A DNA stretch of 64,000 bases. It comes from Chondrilla cf. caribensis. Its lineage: Eukaryota > Porifera > Demospongiae > Chondrillida > Chondrillidae. Below the pieces are notes generated by a model. That model was not told where the DNA came from. It saw only the letters and a list, made by a program, of their open reading frames with translations, and did no database searches. This document shows, in pieces, positions 49,301 to 61,400 of this stretch. Location of the stretch: positions 2,033,971 through 2,097,970 of the forward strand of contig OZ026569.1 of NCBI GenBank assembly GCA_964020155.1, given 5' to 3'. The translations under genes were made by a program, and so were the position numbers. The stretch's first letter is position 1; each line of letters opens with the position of its first letter.

Positions 49301-50180
49301 ATGCAAGTATGTACATGCGTATGTAGCTACTGGTTAGAGTAATCCAAGAATTACCCAACCAATATTCTTCTGCATGAGACCCTTGTGTATTCATTATAGT
49401 AAAACTTTCTTAAGAAAAAAGCCATTCTTGGCCATCCAACTCTAAAAGTGACCCCCCCCCCCTGGTATGCCCATAACCTGATTTACGTATGTATATGAAA
49501 AGTTTTGAAGTGAACATACCTACATTATCATATAAAGCAAGTCTCTCTGTGTTTTCACATTCAATTCCACCTTACAAATTTTAAAATGTTCCAGAAGCTA
49601 AACACTCAAATTCTTACATAGAGTATGTTGAAATGAACTCAATTTATTGACCCGATTCTTTTATATGCAGTCTATATTGACATGATACAGTACATGCAAA
49701 CTGTATATACTATGTACAGAAATGTAAATAAAATGGGCGTAGTATACTAATGTAATTTTGTCCTTATATGACTGTATGATATATCTTACATACATATGTA
49801 TTCACATGACTTTCTTCATCTCTCCTAGGTATAATCTGACCAAGCTGTGCTGGGAGATGAATCCCGAAGATAGGCCTCATTTTGCCGAGCTCCGCATCAA
49901 GCTTGGTGAAATGTTGGATGATGTTCATCACGATCACTACATTGATCTCACTGTGGACGAAGACATGCCTTATTATAGGATGCAACCTGCTGATGTAGAG
50001 GGAGATGAAAATGATGAAGTAATTCAATCGTTTTTGAAGGACGACAGCTCTTCCTACCCTGAACCTTCTGAACTGCTGGAAACATCTTCTGCCAAGCATA
50101 TGGAGATGATTTTGAACACCAGACAGCCATCGGAAAGCAGTGACACCAGTGCTTCGCAAACCCAAGAAGATAATATGTAA
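40303..50180 (+). CDS. RTK gene D: receptor tyrosine kinase with cysteine-rich and FN3 ectodomain
   Basis: Exons: 40303-40590, 41620-41703, 41770-42051, 42600-42735, 42812-42999, 43649-43853, 44038-44133, 44215-44318, 44382-44471, 44693-44759, 44832-44909, 45209-45399, 45468-45537 (weak donor), 45757-45947, 46018-46089, 46168-46246, 46645-46775, 46902-47151, 47242-47432, 47790-47996, 48323-48528, 48862-48902, 49060-49156, 49829-50180 (TAA). Total 3696 nt, 1231 aa. Signal peptide VFLVVIVLLLLGL; cysteine pairs CDFLTC, C-YTV-C, C-IAT-C, C-ESF-C, C-KET-C, C-SEM-C; then FN3 modules. Membrane helix about 746-770. Kinase: LGEGNFGEV (about 828), VAVK (864), HRDLASRN (1012), DFG (1030), and RWMAIES in place of APE; one Tyr in the activation loop. 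The tail has HYIDL and PYYRM (YxxM). Closest relative here is gene C, in opposite orientation. Exons 2 and 13 are the least certain. Confidence 0.9.
40638..41400. mobile_element. Nested inverted-repeat DNA transposon/MITE in intron 1 of gene D
   Basis: The outer ends match: CAGTGAATTTTCGATAATCC on the left, and on the right, reverse-complemented, TAGTGAATTCTCGCTAACCC. The left end is preceded by TA. An inner pair, GGTAAACCGCCCTAATTCCG (from about 40765) and its exact reverse complement (ending about 41355), lies inside. CAGTG-type ends beside TA recall pogo/Tc1-mariner-like MITEs; that is inference. An internal ORF (40895-41185) shows no transposase motif. Confidence 0.65.
43109..43235. mobile_element. 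Hairpin MITE in an intron of gene D
   Basis: GTGGTTAAGACATGGGCACG and GGGCATTATGACATAT are mirrored by ATATGTCATAATGCCC and GTGTCCATGTCTTAACCAT, giving arms of about 45 bp around a GC-rich loop (GGCGCAAAGCGCC). It lies between exons ending 42999 and starting 43649. Confidence 0.8.
46330..46508. mobile_element. Foldback MITE, same family as the gene C copy
   Basis: Ends GTTGTTGG and CCCAACAGCAG. The left arm has GCAGTCTGGTGAAGAGAGTT and ACGTTTCAACC; the right arm has TTCACCAGACTGCGTTTAA. Shares its arms with 29761-30167. Intronic in gene D. Confidence 0.8.
48580..48749. mobile_element. Foldback MITE in a kinase-region intron of gene D
   Basis: Ends GAGTAACGAGAGTT and AACTCTCATTACTC (one mismatch), with near-complete inverted symmetry (ACAGCCAATAT...ATATTGGCTGT; ACAGGACGTTTCAAT...ATTGAAACATCCTGT). 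Its central ACGTTTCAA...CTTCAGC segment resembles the other foldback family. It lies between exons 48323-48528 and 48862-48902. Confidence 0.8.
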
Positions 50181-51399
50181 TGTAGCTGAATGGCTAATTC
50201 AAGCCTTCTCGCTTGTGTGCATAGTTGCCTCAGTTCACTGATATTTCAGTAGTATTTCAGTATTTTAGCTTCATCGCCTTTTGTTATGAATTGACTATAA
50301 TCAACATTGTAGCTCAAATAATGGCTGTTTATACAATATCATGACACTGTACTATGATTTCGAACATTTTACTTGCCAGCATCATTTACAGTAAAATTTC
50401 AATAATCTAAAAAGCTTCTCGTTTCAAGTATAATATTTCTGATATTATCATACAATCATGTCATACGTATAATATACAATATAATATTAGATGATCATAA
50501 TGTATTATTATTATATGTATGGATTTGAACCTGCACAGTTATATATGCATGCATACATAGCTCTTTCAGTACAATATGTATAATATAATGAATATAATTC
50601 TAGAACATTATTGTAATGGATTTTCATCAGCTCATAATATTATATTTGGGTCCATACATATAATTAACATTGTGCCTTTGCTTGGTTACACCCAGGCTCA
50701 ACACTTTATGCAGTATTACACTACATGTATTACACTACATGTATTACACTGCATGTATTACACTGCATGTATTACACTACATGTATTACACTGCATGTAT
50801 TACACTGCATGTATTACACTGCATGTATTAGACTGCATGTATTACAGGCAAACATGCATATGCTTAGTACGTACATTGAAGGGTACACAAAACTGCACTT
50901 CTTATTAGAGATGCACATACGTACATAATTACTACCATTACCGGGTGATAATACATTGTGCATGTGAGCTAGTGAGGACTGAGTGAAGTGTACGTATGTC
51001 CCCTGATTTAATTAACCAGGATGCCTGAGTACTAACCTATAGGCACATATTAAGCAAGTTGTACTGTACTGTCATGTAGTCAATCTAATATAATTCTTTT
51101 GACTTCAATTATTTTCAGTTCTACGTTTATATAACTACTATACTGTAGAATGCTGAAGAGTATGCTACATAATTGCTGTCCATGGAGACCACTTGTGTGA
51201 TCTCACTCTTTTAATTTGACGATATATTATTATTATTATTATTATTGATTTGAGTGCAACATACCACAAAGGGTACTAGGACACCATAATATTATGGTCC
51301 CATGCAGCACTGTACGTATACACAAACACATGTTGTAACACTAGGGACTACATAACAAAAATGGAAGTAATAAGAGTTAATAGACTGCTAGATATACTG
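50181..51399. other. Region downstream of gene D
   Basis: Presumed 3' UTR of gene D, then AT-rich sequence. It contains the 14-bp minisatellite (50711-50846) and a short TTA run (about 51226-51246). No gene or clear polyadenylation signal was recognised. Confidence 0.45.
50711..50846. repeat. 14-bp minisatellite, unit TATTACACTGCATG
   Basis: About ten tandem copies with alternating CTGCATG and CTACATG variants. Because 14 is not a multiple of three, the apparent protein repeat in open frames has a 14-residue period and is not meaningful coding. Confidence 0.95.
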
Positions 51400-52200
51400 G
51401 AGCTGCTTTGCCCTTGTCATTCTGTCTCGTGAAATCTTCCCTCACTGCATCCATTGCTGCCAGAAGCGGTTGTCTGAAATGATCCCACGCAGAACACTGC
51501 ATAGCCAATGACCCACATCTTCCACCTCCCTACTGTCGCACTCCTTGCACACCCTCTCCTCCCTCTTCACTCCATACCACCTTCCCATTTCGATTTGAAA
51601 AGCTGCCGTTCCACCTCTTAACTTCAACATCATCCTTCTTTCAGCCTTTACAGCTCAACTCAACCCCACACACTGCAGTCAGCTCCACCATAGACAACTT
51701 TGGCTTCTTGTGCATCTCTTCCATTCCCCTCTTACATTTCTCCAAGCAGTACTCAACGACATATCATTCACTTCTGACTGTGATAACTCCTCGATTATCC
51801 CACCACTCACATCCTGCCACCCAAATTTACCCATACACTTGGCAATAGATCTAATCCACCACCCCTTACCCCACTTTACTGCTTGCAAAACCACCTTCCT
51901 CAACAGTCTGCCTTCATACACCTTACTCATCAATATCTTGTGTATACCAGAACTGCACGCACCTCACTCTTGCCTCCCAAACTACTGGTAACAATCCCAT
52001 TTCCATCATCAGTAATGTCTTCAGGTGTATAGGGTGCCAACCCAAATAACATTCGGAAAGCACACAGTTGCACCTGATTGTTTCCGCACTATAGACTTGT
52101 ACAACCCCAGCGATCTCAGCCCCATACAGCATTGTCGAAACAACCAATCCAATGATATACTTATCTCATTCCACTCCAAACCAGAGATTTGTACATCCAT
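51400..52200 (-). pseudogene. LINE (non-LTR retrotransposon) ORF2 C-terminal remnant, frameshifted
   Basis: Minus-strand homology to the region behind a LINE reverse transcriptase is spread over several frames: LYGAEIAG and MEMGLLPVVWEARVR (about 52147-51940), then a helical linker, then LKLRGGTAAFQIEMGRWYG, REERVCKEC and EDVGHWL (about 51633-51460). The GRW...R.C..C...ED..H signature is characteristic. Frame changes and stops show it is dead. It lies between gene D and the integrin gene. Confidence 0.7.
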
Positions 52201-52439
52201 TATATAATCCGATAATCCAATAATATTTATGTACATTACTGCTGCCACATAGTGACAGCCTTCATACAAGAAAATGAATAACAATGTATCATTTACATGA
52301 CTATATCTGAAATGTATGCTCAAATGTCAAAGATAAGCTAACTACACTATGTATGAGACCTTACTATAATACAACATAATATGTATGTGATTAATGAATT
52401 CAGAGATTTGAGCTGATGTTACAGTTGATGAATAAGCTA

Positions 52440-55400
52440 TTAAACATCTGACATTGGCACATCTGACATTGGTTGAATTTCATCTTTCTCCGTAATAGAT
52501 CCCTCGGGTGTCTTTTTCTCCACTTTTTCTCCATCCTCTTCATCTTCAAGAGCCAAGCCCTTATCTGTACCGGTTGCATTGCCATCGTCTGGTTGATCCA
52601 CTGCTTCAACTTCAGCTTTTGGTTCTGACTTCCAATCCCGCTTTCTTCGGAAGAAGCCGCACTACATAACATTACGTATCATATAAAAGAAACATGATAA
52701 CAAGTTATGAAACTGAAAATAAATCTGAACTTTCATTAAAATGGCAATGTTGTTCATTTCTTAACCAAACAAATTCAAGAACAACAATGTGTACTGTATG
52801 TACATTGAACTGTACACACAGTGCATACATACATACATACGTATATTACACATCTGCTCATTAAATATTAGTTGCTTTTGTATTATTATACGAAACAGTC
52901 ACCATTAAACTGAGACTGAACACTACCAAATCTTAATAATACGTAGGTACGTATCTCACTTACATGTGTGTATATGTACATATGTACAATGTGATAGAGG
53001 ATTAACAGCAATTCCAATGTCAAACCATATCAGTGAACATGTACTTACATACAGCATGCAACATGTATGAAAATTGTAACTGTACAATACTGTTGTGTTA
53101 GACTCACCACGTAAAGAAAGAATATCAGAATAGCAATCACCAGCAATGCAACCACAATCGGAACAATGATAACCCAGACCGGTACACCATCGTCTGGAAC
53201 AACAGTGGGACCCTCAAAGTCATAATGTACCTCAACATAACCCTGGAATGGCCAAAAAGGAGTATAAAATCTTGTTACAAGTATTCCTTTAGCTAAGCAG
53301 AAATGGTACGTAATATACGGTGAAGTCTCGTTAATTTGTCGTAATTCATTTTCAAAATATAAGATGGAGTAACAGATTTGCAGATTACTTGTATATTCAT
53401 TAGTACCTGTACGTCATAACGGTACTGGAAAACTGTGGATGGATAAGGTTTGTCAGATAAGGCAGTGGTGGACTCCTACATATTGTTATCCTACATACTG
53501 TTATCCTACATATGTATGCATGCAAGAACTCGAGGACTTCATCATAATTATAACAAAATATTCCATTTGCAATACAAAATTGTACTGCCCTTAATCATTG
53601 TTGTATTTGTTATAATCATAATACACACAGACAATGTGTAGGAAGGTGGACAAGAATAATGAAGGGTATGGATATGGAAAATGGGAGGAGAGAATAAGAA
53701 CTCTACCTAGGGTATTTCTTATGAAAGAGGACAAAATTTCCAAGGGGGGGGGGGAGGTTAAAATGTGTCCCTTGGCCCATGAATCGAACCCTACCAAGGT
53801 GTTTAAACTCTACTTAGCATATGTCATAAGAAACGAATACTGTACGTGCAGTGTATGGTGATAATGAATAGTACACAACTTACTGTTCTTGAGTCACCAT
53901 TGGGAGGATTCTCGATAGGATAGTCTGCTTCCAGGGTAACCTTCGCAGTTATAGGTACTCGTATCATTTCATTTTCCATACCCTACAGATAGTGAGATGT
54001 TACTTAAATGTGACAAAAGTTGAATTTCATATATTTCAGTGCCAGTTCAAAGCTAGCAAACTCACGGAAAAATATCTGAGGTTCAGGTAGCTTCTAATTG
54101 ATATCAACTTTATCACTTGATTGTTAGCAAAATCCCCAAGAGTGCATGTAATAAGTCTACAGTCTGCATCAGAATCATTACATTGCTACAAAAGACACAA
54201 AGGAGTTGGTTCAGTCTGCATGGACACATCCCATAACATACAAAACAATATGGAATACAGTCCACCTATTAACAGTACAGTACTCACAACGACACGTTTG
54301 TCCACCACTGCTTGCTCAGGGTTGGTTGGAGCCTGTCGCTTTGATCGCATAAAAGTCGGGTTCATGCCAGAACAGGTTATTCCCGAGTTAATCTAATGGA
54401 GAATACAAATAAATAATGCATACTATTACTGGTGGAACGAAATATATTATGTATATTATAATGCCTGTTTCATTCATTTTATTACATACTATGTATACTT
54501 CAAATATACTGAAAATATGCATGATTCCAAATAATTGTGCTTGCATAGAAAGATCAAATCGGATGCAAAGTTTTATATAAAAACGAGTAATTCAAGTTAA
54601 AAAATCTCATGGGCCATTTACAGCCCTCGAAACTGAAATTAGTTGCTTGTCGCATTTTGTAATGGTCAACACCTTTATTGTTTGCAGTGCCATAACAGCC
54701 GGAGGAACCCTTCTTGTAGCTTTCAATAGATACAAAGATTTGTCAAAGGTTCAAGGATAATTAAATGTCCAGAAATTGAAACCATGATAATCAGGAAGAG
54801 CCGTATGGAGCCTTTTGAAGTTCTGCTCATTGTTACTTTTTGAAAGTGAAAGCAATAATATTATATTTCCATCTTTGACGGGTCCAAATACACAAAACCC
54901 AATTACCATTGATATATAGTGCACCCCTATTACCTCATAACCTCTATAATACACCCCTGTTAACTTATTACCCATAATATAACACTTCCTGTCAATTCAT
55001 CAACTTCATTGAACACCTCCAGCCATTCATCACCTCTACAGAACACCCCCAACTACCCCATTACCTATACAACAACTCTTAATCCACCCTCGCCACCCCC
55101 ATGCTGTTAACTCATATGTCCAACTCTGCATTGCTCAGGACTGTAGCACAAAACTACAAGCATCATTCCTTGGAACAAGTCAGATGTTTCCTACTTCAGA
55201 TACAATTAACAGCTATAATATTATACTTGCGAACTACATTATACATATTGTATATACATATTGTATATACATATGTACATACATACGTATGTAAGAGACA
55301 TAGTAGCTACATATAAATTGTACATATGCACACATGTGGGAGGCTTAACCACTACATATGTACCACATATACATATGGTATGTAGGAGACATAACAGATA

Positions 55401-58400
55401 CGTATTATGTGAATCAGACACACACAGGTACAGTACATAGCAGGCATACAGAGAATCAAGAAACACAATACAAAATAGTCAAAGTATACCAATGAAAATA
55501 GCACATACCACTCCTGCAGGGTACAGTAGAAAATCACCAGTGCTGTGGTATCTGAGTGGCCATGTTATGTCCAGAACAGCACCAGGCACAATGCTGGATA
55601 TCCCCACAATGCTCACTACAATTGTAACATTCACTTCAGGACCCAAATCAGACTTATTTACCGCCGCCTGCTCAGGTATTGACATGAAACTCACAGGTGC
55701 AGCTGACACTCTATAATAGAATAAAACTGCATCAGTAACACAGCAAGAACCGATTATATCAAACAGATGATAAAATAAGCAATTACAGCAGGACATATAA
55801 AAGGCTCATCCAAACAGGTTTGTTCTGCAAACATTTGCTGGATAAACCAGGTGCCGGATACACTAGGGTACATTGTGGAGGTGCATAAATCACAAAGGAG
55901 AGTTGGATAGTTGAGGTTTTTGGATAAACAAGGTTTCAGATAAACTGGGAATGACTGTACATACATGGAAATAACACTCTACCTAGATGTTGTATGCATG
56001 TACTCTGTAAATATACATAAAAATAGTTGTTTGTGATACAGGTGAACTTCTACAGAAGTACATAGTCATAGCGGACACATTTTACGTATGTACGTATCAT
56101 GAGGTCAAAACAACAAAGGCTTTCTAAGCAATGTATGCAGTATAGTCAGTAACTTCAAAATTGTAACCATTCTCACCTAGAAACCACCAAATCAGCTTTT
56201 CGTGTGATATCAATGGAAACTGTTGCTACATCATCACTCTTATTATTCTCAACACTAGAGGTTGTCAGTTCAAGAGTGACATCAGTAATATTCTCTCTAT
56301 ATTCTCGAGACTTCTCAGGAATCAATGTAATTTGCAGATTAACCTGTATCATTTGAGAAAAGACAGCTGAAATGACAGGTAAGGCCCATGCAATGTGATA
56401 AAGTAGTGACCAGTGGAAGCCTATATAGTTGGATTGTTCAAGGCATTGCTTAGAAAATTATCATACACGTAAATTTCAAATTTTCCGATGTGTGTGTGGG
56501 TGGGGGTAAGTGTTTTCCAGATATCAGGTTCATTAAAAATTCAAAATAACTTTATTGAGACACCATCCATAAAGCCCTGTCATTGTACCACAAACAAATC
56601 CACAACTCACAATTTGTCCTGATTTGACAGGATTACCAACATTACATTCCGCTCTAATGGTGCCGTTCATTGTAGAATTTACCTCCTTGCAGTCCACATA
56701 ATTTTGCTAACCATGGAGACAGGTATTACATGGCAGTGATACGCAGACATCAAAGTCACTACTTTTCTACTGACATACCTACCTCAACACGTAATCGTGA
56801 CACTGTAAAGAGGTCTCTCTCTACAGTAACATACAGTTGGGTTTTAAAGGCATCCTCTTCCGTGTTTTTCACTTGTGCTGATATAACTACTTCATCCACT
56901 CCATTGGGTATGAAGTTATCACTTGTAGTAGGACTACTGCCACCTATCGCCAAAGTATTAAAAGCTGTGCTCACCACAGCAATGGACAAAGATGACATAC
57001 AAATGTCATCAATTCCACAGTCCTTCAGTGGGATCACCTACACAGCAGGAGCAAACAGATAACATGGAAAATTTATCTAAGAGCTACAAAAAGGGAGTAC
57101 ATTACAGTACTTACATGAACTGATCTCTGCGTGGTGTCAAATGCCAGCACAGGGCGGCTGTTCAAATCAGATAACGTCTGGTTTCCATTCGATGCAGGGA
57201 GTTGGAGCTCGTTGGCTTCCACCCTCAAGTCTACTTTGAAAGGACGCTCTCTGTCCAGAATCCCATTATAAACATACACAGTGTGTTCATTACAAACTTC
57301 ACCAGTTCTATTAATAGTAGCACTTGATTGTAAAGTTGATGGAGTTGTCATTTGGAAGAAAGTACGGGGAGAACCAGTGTTCAGAGTGTAATTCACACCT
57401 AGGTATACAAATATACATACAATAACATAGGTAGCTCATATACTTAATCTATACCACAGATGTAGAGCATGCTACACACACGACTTAACAAGTTATTTGT
57501 GATTCTGACATGCGTGTATTGCCCAAAATAGGATAAAACTCTATGCAAACATTACATATGTACATAGTCTGCACACATACGTACCTACACTAGTCCCTTC
57601 GAAGAGTGCGAACAGCTTTTCTTTAACACGATCAAAGGTATAATCCCTCCCATTGTCTATTGCAATGCAAACAGTCACTACAAAACTGAAGATACAACCA
57701 GTTCACTTGAGACTTATTTGATGTGAGTACTTCAGCATACAAAAATAAATCACATAATGTCAGAAATGTAGTGCTTATGTCTCTCCCAAGTGGGATGTGC
57801 TGGTAACACAGACACACTTCAATACTTTCAATTAAGGAATCACTTGAGGCATGCCTTGATATGGGGGCTGTGCCTTTGGATGTCTGGACCATGGTACAAG
57901 ATACAGTGAGAACAGAAGTTCAGTGATTCACACACTTTCAGGCTCCACCATCTGGTGTGTAATCCACTAAAACTTCATTACCATAAAACTGATAATCACT
58001 TGGTGTGACTTTTATACAGGAGGATAGGGTACAGTAGCTAGTTTATAATATGGGATGGTGCTAATGTTATTGTTGAATTGTTTATTGTTACTTGTAATTA
58101 AAGTTGTAGGTGACAGGAAACAGGGCTGGTTGTTTAATAAGTGTGCTGCATTGATAATTGCAAGTGTATTTCACAGGTTTTATGAACATCTTGGCTACAA
58201 ATAACCCCCCGCACGCAATGGCCAAACACAAACAGATCACATTATGTACAATAGGACTATCACCAAAAGTACAATTACTTTCCTTACCAAGCATAGATAC
58301 CACAAGTTTTGTCATCTAAGTCAAGTCTGCTAATATTGGGCCCCGTTAAAGAAGTCATTATTCCCACTATAGGTCGAGTTCTACAAGGATCAAATGAGAG

Positions 58401-61400
58401 AATGCATTGTTCATAATATGAATTGAAACCTTATTTCTGTTCTTACAATACAAATTACATATTATGTAATACGCAATTCATTTCAGCGAATAGCCAATAC
58501 CATTCATGATCAAGGTACACAAAAGAGCCAATATACTCACCTTAAGACGGTAACCTGCTGAGATTCAAAAGAACCAACGAGTAAATCTGTAAAAACAACC
58601 GAATTAAAGCTATGAACAAATGGTTACAAAGTGAATTATTATTCCTTCTTACCATTGTACTTGTTGCCATCAACATCCATTCCTCCTTGAAGCACTGTTC
58701 CAAATCCATTGATGTCATTGAGTAATCCAATTTCTCTTCCTTGGATTCGCTGTGAAAAGGTAATACGTACATACTGTGTGTATACAGGAGAAATGAGGAA
58801 GTATCAAGATAGGTACACGAATCACAGGAGAAAATCATCTCCACCTAATGACGTCAGTATTGAAGAAAAGTTGATAGCATGACAGGCATCATCAAATATC
58901 AGCACAAAGGAAAATACATCCATATTATATTACTGAATATCAAACACATTAGGACATATCGGTGAAGCGAATTGCTAAGCACTTATCACTCAACAAAATG
59001 AAGGTACGTGTTATTAATAAGGAAGACTATTGGTATGAAATGCGGAACACGTGTTACAGTACGTATTATATAGATCTCAATTTGATGTCAAGGAAAATCA
59101 CTCGAGCTAAATTCAGGATATGCATATACACACTTGAACAAAACCAAATAAACATTCAGAGACGACACCTGAGCATAGTCTGTGTTGATTCCTCCCCCAT
59201 TCTCCATGCTAAAATATATATAAATGGTTCCTCCATCCTCATATGGTGCGCTTATTGCAATATCTACACCAAGAAATGTGCAATGTTTGCTACATACCTA
59301 ATAAATATTCCAGCATGTGAGAATTAACCTTCATAATCATCTTGGTTGATATCTCCTAAATTGGCCATTGCATAACCAAATCTACCGAACATAACAGAAC
59401 CTCTGATGGATACTGGTCTGATTGGCAGAGGATCATTTGAAAACATTTCTTTGGAAAACTAGAAAAAAAAATTGTTATGATACAAACAATCAAGATTCAT
59501 ATCATATTGGTGTTTTGAGTAAGTACATAGATATACACACTGCACATACACACTGCATATAGAGTAACTAAACAACAATCACAAAGACAACAAATCCTCT
59601 CCAAAATGCTATTATGCACATACTTACTTTACCAGTATGTTGGTAGTAGAAGACAAGACCAAAGTCAGGATTGCCCTTACTCTTCAGTGCAAAAGGTGCG
59701 CCAACAAATATTGAATCATATCTTGACATAATCAAAAAACACATATGTATATACATACAGTAATTAACAAATATCGAAACACAATGCTTACTCAACTTAC
59801 CCTCCATTTTCACTAACTCTTGCAGTAATGATAGAGAATCCAAATCCAACTGCAATTCCCACTTTGTCAGCACCTGTCAGCAGTTCCTAGCATGACAAAC
59901 ACAATGAAATGATCAACTACAAACAATTAGTGCTGCATGATTGATTATCAGTGCACAGTGCATAAATTCTTAATCAATTAATCACTAGAAGTAATCAACC
60001 ACAAGACACTCCCACTATATTAGGTCGAGCAGTGACTCAATAGATTTGAGGCTGAGTCTGAAACATTAACACACATACAACATCAGAGCTAACTATTGAG
60101 TATCTAGTACACTAATCCATCACAATGACAAAATAATGAGTGACACACAATACAGGGTTTGTGAGCATAGTGATACACATGTTAACCATACTTGTACACT
60201 ATTATTGATGTTCATACTAAGGTAAGTTGAGTTGAAGAAATCTGCATATCACATCAAGACTATAATGTACGTATAGTACGAAAGCACTGTCTTGTGCTAT
60301 GCATGCATCATCAAACACATAGGTACATACATATGTAATGTACTCACAAAAGAATTTCCCATTATTGGACTGTATATTCTCCTCATTTTAGCTACATCAT
60401 CGATATCAATTATATTCAACTGCAAGGAAATAAGAAAGATGCATCATGTGTATAACGTTACTTGATAGGAGTGACACGCAAAACACTGAATGCCAACTCA
60501 CAGCTCCATTCAAATTTCGAGTAGGACGATCAGCAACAATCAAGTCTATACAAATGAAATACATGCATAAAAGGATTCAGGACTGAAGAGTTACATACAT
60601 ACATATAGTGACTATATGCATCATTCAGCAGTACATGCATGGTCTACACTAATCATATGATCATACACTTAGCAGTAGAAGGCTTGATATGTAGCACATT
60701 ACATCCACAAATCCTTGGACACAGAAAATGTGTGCACAATTTGTACTCTAGTACAACATTTTCTATGTCCTACAGACTGTCGCACACTTTCTTTGATTAT
60801 ATGCACTTTATTACAAATCAGTGCCGGGGAAGAGACCATTAATATTCCTTGCATGTCAGTCACAAATGCTAATTGTCATGGATTCCCTGCTATACTGTAT
60901 GTGTGTGTTGTACTATGACAGGACCATGGCCTGTGCCATAACAGTATACAGACACAGGCCTATACATGTATTCATCCAGTTGCAATATGAAGTACTCTGT
61001 CAACAGTGTGATATTTTTAGTCCAGTAACAAAAACTAGTCTCTTATTCAGCCAAATTTTATGTTGATGCATTCTGCAAACATTTCAAAACACCTGGTACA
61101 TGTAGAACATGTATACAAATGGGGAAAACGTACGGGTTTACAAGAGTATTGTAATGCTACACCTTACAAAATCCCTTGCAGCAATCTAAATTGAGTCACT
61201 AAATCTTTAAAAAGTACCATACATGAGCCTTGACATTATTGTGAGTGTTGAAAAACTAGATATACAATAAATTTAATTGATCAAGTACATACGTACTTGA
61301 TTTTGAAGTATTGAGGATACGTCCAAAAGCAACTTGATAGCCTAATGTAAAGAACACATCATTAATTTTAATTTTTCAATTTCATGCACAATGATGACAT

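Noticed and set aside
50576..50928. Regular 14-bp repeats considered as a CRISPR-like array or a repeat protein
   Set aside because: Head-to-tail units with no spacers in eukaryotic DNA; the 14-base period shifts frame each unit, so no protein repeat is implied.
54069..54096. Possible 28-nt integrin exon (KLPEPQIFF)
   Set aside because: It breaks the frame with the next exon, whereas joining 54117 directly to 53982 keeps the frame and fits the usual integrin spacing.
58962..59327. 121-codon plus-strand ORF
   Set aside because: It lies antisense over well-defined integrin exons on the minus strand (59263-59169 and the edge of 59458-59329) and has no homology.
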